Notes: generated by a model not told the origin, from the letters alone. Shown: positions 56,123-64,000, numbered from the stretch's first letter. The stretch: DNA of 64,000 nucleotides from Streptomyces sp. PH10-H1 (GCF_030063355.1 NZ_JASISZ010000007.1:116473-180472), one strand, 5' to 3'. Numbers and translations: made by a program.

Positions 56123-57554
56123 GAGAACGGTCACCATCACCCCCGGCGAGGACGCCGCCATCTACTGCCGGATCTCGCACGTCAAGGACGAGGACCAGAC
56201 CGGAGTAGACCGCCAGGAGCGGATCTGCCGGGAGATAGCCGAACGGCTGCAATTACGCGTCGAGCCGGACCACGTCTACGTGGACAACAATCGCTCAGCC
56301 TGGCAGCGCAACCGCAAGCGGCCGGGATGGGACAAGATGCTCAAGACCATGAGTGAAGGCGCCATCCGGCATGTGATCGTCTATCACCCGGACCGGCTGA
56401 TGAGACAGCCAAAGGACCTTGAAGAGCTGCTGTCCGTAGCCGATGACAAACGCGTCCTACTGCACGGTGAGGCGAACCGGCGCGACTTGTCCGACCCTGA
56501 CGACCGGTTCATCCTGCGTATTGAGGTCGCGCACGCGTGCCGTTCCTCCGACGACACCTCGCGACGGCTTAAAGACTCGTTGGAGGACAAGGCCAGGGCA
56601 GGAAGTCCGCATGTGGGCAACCGTCCCTACGGCTATACCAAAGACGGACGCACGATCGTCGAGGCAGAGGCTGAGATTGTCCGGGAGGTCTACCGCCGAT
56701 ACCTCGACGGGGAATCCCCCGCCGCGATCTCTCAAGACCTGCATGCTCGAAAGATCCTCACTTCCAAGGGGAAAACCTGGGGGCCGGAGAACGTACGCAA
56801 CCTGCTGTCGTCCAACTTCGTGGCAGGTATCCGGATTCATCGGGGTGAGGAGGTCGGGCCTGGATCATGGCCCGCCATCATCGATCGCGGTCAATGGGAC
56901 GAGGTCCAGCAACAGAGGACGCACCGTGCCGCGCGCATCGAGAAGGAGCGCAAGCGCCCTGACAGGTACTACCTGCTGCGCGGAGTGGTCACGTGCACCT
57001 GCGGTATGCGCATGGCGGGCACGAACGGCGGCAGGTACGCGTACTACCGGTGCACTCGGGCCGCGCTCAATGGAGAGCAGAAGTGCGGTCGATCCGTTTC
57101 CGCCGGGCCTCTTGAGGAATTCGTAAGGGCGGTGGCAATCAAAGGGCTCGAAGAGATGGATGTCACCGGTCGTGAACCCGTTACGACCGTGCGCCCTGAG
57201 GCTGACGTGCGCGCCGATGACAAGGATCAGCGGAAGCTCAGGGAGCTCAACCAACTCTGGTTGAGCGATGATGACTTCACGATGACCGACTACCAGTCGA
57301 TGCGCGCCGTCATCATGCAGCGGATCAAAGAACGTCAGCGCAAGACCGTACAGCGCCCGATAGCCGTGCTCGAAGGAATCGTGGGGCCGGATGCCAAGAA
57401 GAACTGGCAGGCGCTGGAGAAGAAACAGGACTACGCCCGGATGAACGCGATCTACCGGTTCCTCTTCTCCGCCATCGTCGTGCATCCGCCCAAGAGTTTG
57501 GGACGGGGTTTCGACACGGACCGGATCGAGGTCCAGGCGAATCCTCTTCCCTAG
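56109..57554 (+). CDS. int: Large serine recombinase (integrase)
   Basis: 481 residues. The resolvase-type catalytic domain has AIYCRISHVKDEDQTGVDRQ with nucleophile Ser23, then VIVYHPDRLMR. The recombinase domain (about 175-260) is followed by a zinc ribbon (CTCGMRMAG...YYRCTRA...KCGRSV, about 297-335) and a coiled coil near 375-450. It cuts attB and attP and needs no host factor. ATG 56109 has no visible ribosome site and lies about 25-35 bp from the insertion point. Its start overlaps the truncated transporter frame by 14 bp, so coupling to transporter translation is possible. Confidence 0.93.
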   Translation: MSRSKRTVTITPGEDAAIYCRISHVKDEDQTGVDRQERICREIAERLQLRVEPDHVYVDNNRSAWQRNRKRPGWDKMLKTMSEGAIRHVIVYHPDRLMRQPKDLEELLSVADDKRVLLHGEANRRDLSDPDDRFILRIEVAHACRSSDDTSRRLKDSLEDKARAGSPHVGNRPYGYTKDGRTIVEAEAEIVREVYRRYLDGESPAAISQDLHARKILTSKGKTWGPENVRNLLSSNFVAGIRIHRGEEVGPGSWPAIIDRGQWDEVQQQRTHRAARIEKERKRPDRYYLLRGVVTCTCGMRMAGTNGGRYAYYRCTRAALNGEQKCGRSVSAGPLEEFVRAVAIKGLEEMDVTGREPVTTVRPEADVRADDKDQRKLRELNQLWLSDDDFTMTDYQSMRAVIMQRIKERQRKTVQRPIAVLEGIVGPDAKKNWQALEKKQDYARMNAIYRFLFSAIVVHPPKSLGRGFDTDRIEVQANPLP

Positions 57555-57678
57555 TGCAATCCGGCAGCAGGACCGAGGAGCCGCACAAGGCGGGCAGCGC
57601 TCTTCGGTCCTAGCCGCTTCGGGATCTTCGCCGCTTCGCGCTCCACGGCCCGCCTCCACTTATCGGGATCATGACGTG

Positions 57679-59292
57679 TCATCGGTCCATCGCCGACCTG
57701 CTGATCTCTTCGCGTGCGATCCGGCGGTTTGTCGTGAGGTCTTCGGCGATTCCGGCGGCGATGAGGGCGGCGCCGGGGGTGTGGCCGGAGCCGCTGTAGC
57801 GCCAGCGCGCATCGGTGGTCACGTCGGAAGCGTCGGTCAGGTCGGACCCAGCGCGTTCGTGCTGGGCGCGGTCCGCGCGCAGGGCCGCGTAGGTGGTGGA
57901 GTACGCGCGGGATTTGGTGAGGATGTGGCCCCGGTAGCCGAGCGTGTGAGCCCAGGCCCGCAGCCGCAGCGGCTCGAACTCCCGTAGCCCGCCGAGGCGC
58001 CAGCAGGTGCGCATGAGCGTTCGCAGGTGGGCAGTGACGGGCGCGAACTCGATTTCGGCAGCGCTGGTGACGGCGTGATCGAGACCGGCGGATGTGTCGG
58101 CAGCGCCCTTGGTGACGTACTTGGCGACGTAGGCGGCTACCGCGTCATCGGCCAGCCCCTCGCCACCGCTTAAGGCCCGTAGCGGCCGGGCGTCGAGTTG
58201 GCTGCCCCAGCGCAGCTCATGCTCTCCCAGGGCCAGGCCGTACGCCGTGCGGAGTCTGATCCGGTGCGCGGCCGACTGGACGGCGGCGGTGAGCCGGTCG
58301 GTGGTGCCCCAGACCGGGGGCGGATCGTGGGGGCCGCCGGGGCCGTCCAGGCGCACTACAGCGTGGACGTGGATGGCTGCGCGGTGTTGGTATTCGGCAA
58401 CCTTGGCGAAGGACAGCCGGGCGTGTGCGGGGAACGTGGACTGTGCGAGCCCGGCCGCCGATGCCAGGTGCCGCCGTACGGCGCGGGTGAAGCGGGCCCA
58501 CAGCTCCCCGGCGTGTGCGTGCCACAGGACGTGTGCGGTGTAGTCGTAGCAGTCGCGGCACAGGGGTTGGCCGGCGGACGGGTCCGGCACGGTGTGCACC
58601 AGGCCGCAGCCGATCGGCCGACCGTGCTCGCAGTCACCGCCGTCACGTCGGGGTCGGCACCGCTGGCCATCGGTGGCCCGGTGGACGGGGCCGAAGCTAG
58701 GGGCGGTGAGGGTGACGAACAGCCGGGGCCGGTCGCGGACTTCCGCCGGGACGCTCTTACCGCCGATGAGTCCGGCGCGCACGAGGTGGAAGGTGTCGCC
58801 CGCGTGGAGGCGGGAGCACGGCGCGCACACGGTCTGTCGCCGGTTGCGGCAGCGGACCATGAGGCGTTCGCCGGGTTCGCCGCTGGTGTCGTAGTGGTGC
58901 AGTACCTCGCCCGTGCCCGCATCGCGAGTCGTGGTGGAGCCGGTCAGGTAGACGGGGTGTGTGCATCCGCCGGTCGCGGTGACCTGCTCCAGCCAGCGGC
59001 CGAACAGCGGATCGTGGGCGAGGGCGATGATGTCGCGGTCTGTCTCGGAGAGCTGACGCAGGCGCGCCGCGCGGTCGAGTGCGGCGCGCCTGTCAGCGGG
59101 GGTCGTGAAGGATCCGCCGGAAGCGGTAATGGTGGGGGCCTCCCAGGGTGGGCCGCCGTAGCGGCAGGGGTGGACGGGTTTGGGTGGGTTGTGTCCATGG
59201 CGATCACTCCTTGTGGATCCAGGCGGTTGGACTGGTGCGGTGGCCGCATTGGTGCACCGGGCTACGGCGTCCGAGACTGAGTACCCGTACAT
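57679..59292 (-). CDS. repSA: RepSA-like rolling-circle replication initiator
   Basis: Initiator for replication of the excised circle. The core reads DPLFGRWLEQVTATGGCTHP, VYLTGSTTT, GERLMVRCRNRR, CAPCSRLHAGDTFHLVRAG, and LFVTLTAPSFGPVHRA, whose HUH-type partner is HRAAIHVHAVVRLDG. The catalytic Tyr probably lies in AAYVAKYVTKGA. The family start should be near residue 55 of this frame. The only canonical in-frame start is ATG 59292, which adds an odd N-terminus. An ATT at 59130 with GGGAGG upstream is a possible non-standard start, and an ATG with GGAG at 59201 lies in a different frame. Start uncertain. Confidence 0.85.
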   Translation of the reverse strand: MYGYSVSDAVARCTNAATAPVQPPGSTRSDRHGHNPPKPVHPCRYGGPPWEAPTITASGGSFTTPADRRAALDRAARLRQLSETDRDIIALAHDPLFGRWLEQVTATGGCTHPVYLTGSTTTRDAGTGEVLHHYDTSGEPGERLMVRCRNRRQTVCAPCSRLHAGDTFHLVRAGLIGGKSVPAEVRDRPRLFVTLTAPSFGPVHRATDGQRCRPRRDGGDCEHGRPIGCGLVHTVPDPSAGQPLCRDCYDYTAHVLWHAHAGELWARFTRAVRRHLASAAGLAQSTFPAHARLSFAKVAEYQHRAAIHVHAVVRLDGPGGPHDPPPVWGTTDRLTAAVQSAAHRIRLRTAYGLALGEHELRWGSQLDARPLRALSGGEGLADDAVAAYVAKYVTKGAADTSAGLDHAVTSAAEIEFAPVTAHLRTLMRTCWRLGGLREFEPLRLRAWAHTLGYRGHILTKSRAYSTTYAALRADRAQHERAGSDLTDASDVTTDARWRYSGSGHTPGAALIAAGIAEDLTTNRRIAREEISRSAMDR

Positions 59293-59330
59293 CAGTACAG
59301 TCAGGGCACTTAACGAACAGAGGAGACCAA

Positions 59331-59591
59331 GTGCCGAGCAGAGAGAACGGTGTAGAACGCCATCACCAGCGTGCCGTTGCTATCCGGTGGGTACAGTTCG
59401 CGCTGCTCGGGCTCGTTGCCCTGTTGGCCGGATTCCGTATCTGGGAACGAGAGCCCAACGGTGTTGCGAACTCGATCACGTTCGGCCTTATGGCTGCATC
59501 CGCACTGTCCATCGGAGTTCTGGGACGCTATCGGGCAGGCGCCGTCAGGGCGGCCAACCAACCCGGTGAACCGTCGCGGTCACAGCACTAG
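59331..59591 (+). CDS. Small membrane protein divergent from the initiator
   Basis: 86 residues with two hydrophobic segments (about 19-37 and 49-65: VQFALLGLVALLAGF, SITFGLMAASALSIGVLG). GTG 59331 has GAGGAGA 5 nt upstream. It is transcribed against the other genes of this block, and its 3' end meets the small zinc-ribbon gene. Not recognised; perhaps a spread or exclusion protein. Confidence 0.7.
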   Translation: MPSRENGVERHHQRAVAIRWVQFALLGLVALLAGFRIWEREPNGVANSITFGLMAASALSIGVLGRYRAGAVRAANQPGEPSRSQH

Positions 59592-59695
59592 CGGATGGTG
59601 CCTTTGCCCCGGCAGCAGCGGCAGCGCCGCAGGCGTCCGGTGCGGGTCTTGCGAGTGCGTTCGCCTTTGCAGACGGGGCAGATCACACGGCGCAT
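59588..59695 (-). CDS. 35-residue zinc-knuckle protein
   Basis: The reading frame starts MRRVICPVCKGERTRK and ends CRCCRGKGTIR, with two CxxC(x)G knuckles as in DnaJ. It is the counterpart of the longer AICE-1 protein at 47411-47662. ATG 59695. Too short for most gene callers; likely a real member of the transfer operon. Confidence 0.7.
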   Translation of the reverse strand: MRRVICPVCKGERTRKTRTGRLRRCRCCRGKGTIR

Positions 59696-59719
59696 AGTCA
59701 CGTACGGGCCTCCGGGTGG

Positions 59720-59908
59720 TCAGTGGTGCAGGAAGCCGCCGAGCAGCCAGTTCACGGTGGCGATCACGGCCCAGCCCATCGGGGTCAGAGCCAGGTAGAA
59801 GCCGAACAACGCGGCCATGGAGGCTTCCCAGGGGCGCATGTCCCGGGAGCGGACCAACAGCACGGTGATGATTCCGAAGATCAGCACCAGCGGCATGGGG
59901 GTACTCAT
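59720..59908 (-). CDS. Small membrane protein of the AICE-2 transfer operon
   Basis: 62 residues: MPLVLIFGIITVLLV and a second segment ALFGFYLALTPMGWAVIATV. ATG 59908 overlaps the translocase stop by 3 bases (ATGA). Same size class and place as the 64-residue protein of AICE-1. Confidence 0.75.
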   Translation of the reverse strand: MSTPMPLVLIFGIITVLLVRSRDMRPWEASMAALFGFYLALTPMGWAVIATVNWLLGGFLHH

Positions 59909-61203
59909 GCGGTTCCCTCCGTAGGGAGGTTCGCGAAGGCCCGCAACTTCGGTGCCCGGTCCGCGTACCGGGCCGCCGCCGCTTGTGCCTCCGTCACGGT
60001 GGTCAGGTGCGATCTGCCGCGCACCCAGCCGCCGTCATCCGCCGTGGTGACCGCGACACCCTGTTCCCCCGGGGTGATCGACTGGGCGACGGCCGCCGCG
60101 TCCTTGTTGAGGTCCCCGAGGGTCATTTCCGCTGTGCCCGGGTCGTTGACTCGATGGCAGATCCGTCCGCCGAGCTGGGCGCGCAGGGCGGTCACGCCGG
60201 GGCCGAGGTCGGAGCCGACCCGTTGCCCGGCCACCACCAGGTGCACGCCGAGTGCGGCACCGAGTTGGGCGATGCGCAGGAGGTAGGTGGAGCACTGTTC
60301 GGCTTCCGCCTTGTCCTCCCGGCCGCCGGAGGTCAGGTAGAGCTCGGCGATCTCATCGACGATCACCACGACCGGTATCGGTCGGGCGATCTCCGGGAGA
60401 TCCCAGATCGAGCGTGCCCCGGCCATCCGGCACACCCGCATCCGCTCTTGCAGATCCACCACCAGTGCCGAGAGCACCACCAGTGCTTCCCTGCGGTTGG
60501 TCGCCAGCGCGGACAGACGGGGACCGAAAATCCCCAGCTCCATACCGCCCTTGCAATCGATCCCGACAAGTGCCACGCGTTGCGGGGCGAGTTCGGTGAC
60601 CAGCCGAGCCAGCAGCGTGGACTTGCCCGAGCGGGTCGCACCGACGATCAGCCAGTGCGGCACACGGCGGAAGTCCATCACCCACTCCCGGCCGCTCTCC
60701 AGCAACCCCACCAGCGCCGTCAACAGCACAGCCTCAGCCGGGGCCGGAGGCGCCCCGGGTGCCGCCAGCGGATCAACGGCGGTAGCGACCAGGTGCACGA
60801 TGCCGCGTTCCGGTGAGATCACCCGCACCGCGAACACCCGCCAGGCGTGCGCCAGCGCTTCGGCCGCCGCCATGAACCGCAGGGGCGTCTGTCCCGGATG
60901 CAGCCGCACCACGACCGATAGGCCGTTGGGTGTGGCTCGGGGGAAGGAGATGCGCGGAGCCCGGGGCCGCAGCGCTTCGCCCTTGACGGCCAGCCCGCCG
61001 ACCCGGACCTGATTGGGGCGGTAGGAAACCGACAGGTCGTTGAGGTGCGCGACCTTCCGCCAGGTGAACACCACCCGTGCCGCCGCGACCGGGTATCCGG
61101 TCAGGTACCAGTACCAGGTAGGGCGCCACTCCCGCAGCGCGCTACCTGCTACCAGCAGCCAGGCGAGCACGACCAGCCCGAAGGCCAGCATCAGCGACCC
61201 CAT
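59905..61203 (-). CDS. FtsK/SpoIIIE-type DNA translocase (TraSA-like)
   Basis: 432 residues, far shorter than the AICE-1 motor. An N-terminal membrane segment (about 5-20) and a second short hydrophobic part precede the motor domain. Walker A is VGATRSGKSTL with Lys194, Walker B is VVVIVDEIAEL. HLVVAGQRVGSDLGPGVTALRAQLGGRICHRV is typical of pSAM2-type TraSA. It lacks a separate gamma winged helix beyond about residue 400. The ATG overlaps the preceding stop by one base (TGATG). Confidence 0.9.
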   Translation of the reverse strand: MGSLMLAFGLVVLAWLLVAGSALREWRPTWYWYLTGYPVAAARVVFTWRKVAHLNDLSVSYRPNQVRVGGLAVKGEALRPRAPRISFPRATPNGLSVVVRLHPGQTPLRFMAAAEALAHAWRVFAVRVISPERGIVHLVATAVDPLAAPGAPPAPAEAVLLTALVGLLESGREWVMDFRRVPHWLIVGATRSGKSTLLARLVTELAPQRVALVGIDCKGGMELGIFGPRLSALATNRREALVVLSALVVDLQERMRVCRMAGARSIWDLPEIARPIPVVVIVDEIAELYLTSGGREDKAEAEQCSTYLLRIAQLGAALGVHLVVAGQRVGSDLGPGVTALRAQLGGRICHRVNDPGTAEMTLGDLNKDAAAVAQSITPGEQGVAVTTADDGGWVRGRSHLTTVTEAQAAAARYADRAPKLRAFANLPTEGTA

Positions 61204-61574
61204 CAGGCACCACCCGTCTTACTGGCCGCCGCCGTTGCCGACCCGCCAGCGGCGGGTAGGTGCGGCGCGGGGGTGATGGCTGCCGCGCGGAAGCTGATCC
61301 CGTGCCGGTCGCCCATGGCCCAGGCGAACGCCTCCAGGCCGGTCACCTTGACCGGCATGCCTTCCTCGATGCCCTTGGGCTCACCGGTCACCGAGATCTC
61401 GATCACCGAGACCCGCCGTCCTTCCTGTCGCACCGTGACGGCCACGGTGTAGATCGTGTTGCCGTCCTTGTCCTTCTTGACCTCCTTGTTCTCGAAGTTG
61501 CTGATCTTTGCTTCCGGCGCGACCGCGCACCGCAGTACGCCGAGCCGGGATGTGTCCACAGGTATGGCTTGCAT
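61203..61574 (-). CDS. Conserved AICE protein (123 residues)
   Basis: Soluble, with alternating strands (ISNFENKEVKKDKDGN, TIYTVAVTVRQEGRRVSVIEI, PVKVTGLEAFAWAMGDRHGI) that suggest an OB-like or beta-barrel fold, and an Ala/Gly-rich tail. Such a gene often precedes the translocase in RepSA-type elements. A single-strand DNA-binding role would fit but is not shown. ATG 61574 is divergent from the GntR gene across the operator region. Confidence 0.75.
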   Translation of the reverse strand: MQAIPVDTSRLGVLRCAVAPEAKISNFENKEVKKDKDGNTIYTVAVTVRQEGRRVSVIEISVTGEPKGIEEGMPVKVTGLEAFAWAMGDRHGISFRAAAITPAPHLPAAGGSATAAASKTGGA

Positions 61575-61617
61575 GGGTGTTGGTCTCCTTGACCACTCAG
61601 ACGCGGCACATATGCCG

Positions 61618-61694
61618 ACGTCACTCGTCCTTACGTGTGATGACTATGCATGTCTTGACGAGGAGACGCAAGCACTTATGCTGACGAGTGACGT
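61618..61694. promoter_or_regulatory. Inverted operator-like pair between the transfer operon and the GntR gene
   Basis: acgtcactcgtc (61618-61629) and its exact complement gacgagtgacgt (61683-61694) face each other across 53 bp. Related blocks (gtcttgacgaggag, gtaacacgtc) lie within or beside them. This is the shared regulatory region for the divergent GntR gene and the transfer genes. Confidence 0.7.
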
Positions 61695-61755
61695 AACACG
61701 TCGGGCGCTGTCCGCCCGAGACCCAGCCCGCGCCCACCAGCGGAAGGCCACCCAC

Positions 61756-62532
61756 ATGCCCGGCATCGAGCGCCACGAACCGCTGTACCAGCAGGTCGCC
61801 ACCGCCATTCGCGCGGCGATCACCTCAGGCGAATTCCCGCCCGATGCCCCGCTTCCCTCCGAGGCCCAGCTCATCGAGCGCTACAAGGTCTCCCGCCCGA
61901 CCGTGCGCAACGCGATCGCCGCACTCAGGTCCGAGGGACTGATTGACGTGATCCACGGCAAGGGCAGCTTCGTGAAGGGCGCGTCGACACCGCCGCTGAC
62001 GATCGAGCGGAACATCACCCGCACGGGCAAGACGTTCGCCGCCGATCACACCGTGTGGGAGCAGGTCCATGAACCGACCGTCTACCGGACCACCACCACC
62101 GCCGCTACCGGGCCCCTCCTCGAACTGGGCGAGGAGGAAGCGCTCTTCGGCGTCGATCGCGTGCTGATCAGCCTGGCCACCGGCACCCGCGCACTGCACC
62201 GGGTACTGATCCCGTTCGCCACCGCCGAGATCGCGCCGTCCCTCGCCGAGGCACCGGACGCGGCGCCGGAGGCGATCTACGCGGCGCTGACCGCCGCCGG
62301 GCACAAGCTCACGTGGTTCGAGACCGTGCGGGCCCGCATGCCGCAGGCCGACGAGCGCAGCGCCCTGGAGTTGCCCGACGCCACGCCGGTTGTCCACATC
62401 CTGCGCGTCACCCATGGCACCGACTACCGGCCCCTGCTCCTCGAAGAGCTGCGCAGCAGCGGCGCCCAGGTCCAGCTCTCCTACCGGATCACCGCCGACA
62501 GCCCCCGCACGCTCCGCGCCGTCCGCAGCTGA
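61756..62532 (+). CDS. GntR/HutC-family regulator (KorSA-like)
   Basis: 258 residues. The winged helix at about 5-75 has PLYQQVATAIRAAITSGEF, LPSEAQLIERYKVSRPTVR and VIHGKGSFV; a UTRA effector domain follows (about 95-250). KorSA of pSAM2 is the model: it represses replication and transfer until conjugation. ATG 61756 has GGAAGG 10 nt upstream; the longer open frame includes the operator region and is rejected. Confidence 0.88.
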   Translation: MPGIERHEPLYQQVATAIRAAITSGEFPPDAPLPSEAQLIERYKVSRPTVRNAIAALRSEGLIDVIHGKGSFVKGASTPPLTIERNITRTGKTFAADHTVWEQVHEPTVYRTTTTAATGPLLELGEEEALFGVDRVLISLATGTRALHRVLIPFATAEIAPSLAEAPDAAPEAIYAALTAAGHKLTWFETVRARMPQADERSALELPDATPVVHILRVTHGTDYRPLLLEELRSSGAQVQLSYRITADSPRTLRAVRS

Positions 62533-62751
62533 CGAGCCGGATCGGTCCAAACCTTCTTCACTGACTCAAGGGCGCGCCTGCGGCGCGCCGGGCGGCCCTG
62601 CCGCCTCTCCGGGCTGCGGCCTGGCGGCCGGTCCCGTCGAGCGACAGCCGCCCCACCCCGCGACGCGCCAACCGTCAGCAACGTCCAACCCTCCGTCACA
62701 GCCGGGGCGTTGTGGCTGGGGGTCGACGGCCTCCGAGGCTTTAGGCAGCCA

Positions 62752-62862
62752 CCATGGGGCGAGCCTCTAAGAGCAGGGGGCCACTCGGTCACATTGCGGG
62801 CAGGGGTGAAGCCTGCCCGAGTCGCGGGTCAGCGTACGGCCCCCTGCTCTCTCCCCCCATGG
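62752..62862. repeat. Nested inverted repeat (origin or transfer-site candidate)
   Basis: Outer arms ccatgggg (62752-62759) and ccccatgg (62855-62862) enclose agagcagggggcc (62770-62782) and ggccccctgctct (62838-62850). The 55-nt centre has its own stem cgggcagg/cctgcccg. The flanks (62533-62751 and 62863-62945) hold no gene that I can support. Confidence 0.85.
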
Positions 62863-62945
62863 CAGCTCCCGCCCAAAGCCTCTCCGGCCGGCGACGTGCC
62901 CACGATCCGCACCCGGACACTGCAGGCCGAGCGCTGCGCGGCCCA

Positions 62946-63236
62946 TCAACTCGCTTGCCCCCACCGGTCCGCCGCCGACCGCACCAGCGACGCCACCTGA
63001 CGGGCCACAAGCGCCGGGAGCACCACCCGCACCCGTCCGGCCCCGTCCGGACCCGTACCCGCGCGCAGCCTCAGGCCGGACACCTCCACACCGGCCGCCG
63101 CCAGCGCATCGGACAACGCCTCACCGGCATTGACCGCCTCCCGCCAGCCCGCGACGTAATCCACCCCCCGCACCCACACCATCGCGTCAGGGTCGAACTC
63201 CTCGTCCTCGAATCCGCCGTCCCCAGGGTCGTACAT
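62946..63236 (-). CDS. Hypothetical AICE-2 protein
   Basis: 96 residues from ATG 63236, which has GGAG 5 nt upstream (the frame is open to 63302). Acidic N-terminus DPGDGGFEDEEFDPD, then a helical region AGWREAVNAGEALSDALAAAG and a beta pair GRVRVVLPALVARQVASLV. No family recognised. Confidence 0.6.
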   Translation of the reverse strand: MYDPGDGGFEDEEFDPDAMVWVRGVDYVAGWREAVNAGEALSDALAAAGVEVSGLRLRAGTGPDGAGRVRVVLPALVARQVASLVRSAADRWGQAS

Positions 63237-63355
63237 CCGGCTCCAGTCCCTTCGCCGCACGTTGGCTGAATCTGGCCATCCGAGGCGCATCGAAGCGAGC
63301 ATGACAACAGCCCCGGTACCATCGGCACCAGGGTCCTGATCATGGGGATTCCTAG

Positions 63356-63397
63356 CCGGACCACCCCAGTTGCTTCCAGGCGCGAGGGGTGGTCCGG
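63356..63397. terminator. Hairpin between hypothetical genes of AICE-2
   Basis: 12-bp stem ccggaccacccc (63356-63367) and ggggtggtccgg (63386-63397) with an 18-nt loop. No gene supported in 63303-63588. Confidence 0.7.
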
Positions 63398-63588
63398 TCT
63401 TGCGTCAGCAGTTCTTGAGCACACGGCCCGGCCCCCGAACGCAACAGGGGGTAGTCCAGGAGCCGGACCGATTCCCTCCCCGGCACGGTCAGCACACCCA
63501 CGCGGCAGGCAGAATGGGCAGACCGCCGCGTGTCATTCGCGCCAGGGAAGCTCAAGAGCGGAAGCCGGAACGACGACCCCCGCCCGAC

Positions 63589-63822
63589 CTATGGGGGCGG
63601 TGACCGCCCCTCCCGCTCTTCGGCCGCCACGCGCTCAGCGAACCCGTGCAGCAACCTCCGCAGGCGCTGCTGTGTACGGGCATCGGACATCTCGGCCGCG
63701 ATCCGGGCACGCTCCCCATCCAGCAAGCGGAACAACCGGCGATCCGTCACATGACGCCACCACCACTCCTCCACCACGAACGCCGCCGACGACACCCACT
63801 CACGCACACCCTCGCCCCTCAC
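63589..63822 (-). CDS. Hypothetical AICE-2 protein (77 residues)
   Basis: Start GTG 63822 has GGAGGGG 5 nt upstream and overlaps the preceding stop as GTGA, which fixes the start. The sequence is helical and charged (VSSAAFVVEEWWWRHVTDRR, LLDGERARIAAEMSDARTQQ). No family named. Confidence 0.65.
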   Translation of the reverse strand: MRGEGVREWVSSAAFVVEEWWWRHVTDRRLFRLLDGERARIAAEMSDARTQQRLRRLLHGFAERVAAEEREGRSPPP

Positions 63823-64000
63823 CGAGGCCCCTCCACCAGCGAGGCCCGGAAGAAGCTTGTGATCACACCACGAAATCCCGTGTGCCCAGTCAGCCCGGCA
63901 TGCCGCAGACACCACACCTCCGGACCCTCCTGCTCATCCGCCGCCGCCGACGCCTCACCGCACGAAGTGCACTCCGCCGCATAGATCGGCCCGCTACCCG
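63819..64000 (-). CDS. DUF7848-like zinc-knuckle protein (partial at window end)
   Basis: The last 60 codons are visible: GPIYAAECTSCGEAS, then EVWCLRHAGLTGHTGF and RGVITSFF before the stop at 63819. A CxxC pair followed by W-C-x-R-H and TGHTGF is what I recall of the DUF7848 family of Streptomyces plasmids and phages. The start lies beyond the window. Coupled to the next gene by GTGA. Confidence 0.7.
   Translation of the reverse strand, partial: GSGPIYAAECTSCGEASAAADEQEGPEVWCLRHAGLTGHTGFRGVITSFFRASLVEGPR

Larger units (their letters stand above)
56075..64000. mobile_element. AICE-2: serine-integrase integrative element (left end; runs off the window)
   Basis: It begins at the break in the EamA gene (56075-56105; exact crossover unknown). 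It carries a large serine integrase, a RepSA-like initiator, small zinc and membrane proteins, an FtsK-type translocase, a 123-residue AICE protein, a GntR regulator and small hypothetical genes. All are genes of transfer elements, and no chromosomal gene returns before 64000. Confidence 0.9.

Noticed and set aside
63352..63555. 67-codon reverse frame near the window end
   Set aside because: It covers a hairpin and has no coding features or good start.

Overview
The window is high-GC actinobacterial DNA, almost certainly a Streptomyces chromosome. The base composition is very GC-rich, GTG and TTG starts and 4-bp ATGA/GTGA overlaps are common, and the gene order (ppc, glmU-prs-rplY-pth, tam/tamR, galTEK, ispE-ksgA-rpfB-tatD, rsmI, pmt) is the conserved core order I know from the SCO31xx region of S. 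coelicolor. Functional calls come from motifs read by eye; no database search was run.

Layout. 1-4.8 kb: a polymorphic-toxin-like accessory locus (Gly/Pro-rich protein, SMI1/KNR4 protein, lipoprotein, YwqJ-type deaminase, SUKH-type partner). 4.8-9.2 kb: a histidine kinase without an adjacent regulator, then ppc. 9.2-11 kb: TetR regulator and acyl desaturase. 11.1-15.4 kb: tRNA-Gln(UUG), glmU, prs, rplY, pth. 16-18.6 kb: VOC protein and trans-aconitate methyltransferase divergent from tamR, then an unusual LuxR-type regulator. 19-22.3 kb: galT-galE-galK. 22.5-25.3 kb: a response-regulator-like protein lacking the phospho-acceptor, and a membrane-anchored beta-propeller protein. 25.5-30 kb: an ABC-F ATPase, decaying gene remnants, a tandem ABM-like protein and a DUF4328 protein. 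30-39.3 kb: ispE, ksgA, rpfB, tatD, a zinc-ribbon protein, a TetR gene next to a shredded SDR gene, rsmI and pmt.

39.2-53.5 kb is a complete 14.2-kb actinomycete integrative and conjugative element (AICE-1). It is bounded by 90-bp direct repeats (3 mismatches) of the 3' end of pmt and integrated by a tyrosine recombinase so that pmt is rebuilt. It carries an XRE regulator with an NAD-epimerase, a GntR regulator, a small-protein/membrane-protein transfer operon with an FtsK/TraB-like translocase, a primase-polymerase plus DUF3987 replication module, xis and int. After a 2.6-kb chromosomal bridge (a penicillin-binding protein and the 5' part of an EamA transporter) a second element begins (AICE-2, about 56.1 kb to beyond the window). 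Its large serine integrase sits directly at the junction that interrupts the transporter, followed by a RepSA-like initiator, small transfer proteins, an FtsK-like translocase and a GntR regulator.

The two elements have parallel transfer and regulatory modules but different integrases, replication proteins and att targets. The most unusual non-coding signals are a dense cluster of GCTAGC palindromes in AICE-1, a two-armed repeat structure before xis, palindromes beside attR, and a nested hairpin in AICE-2.
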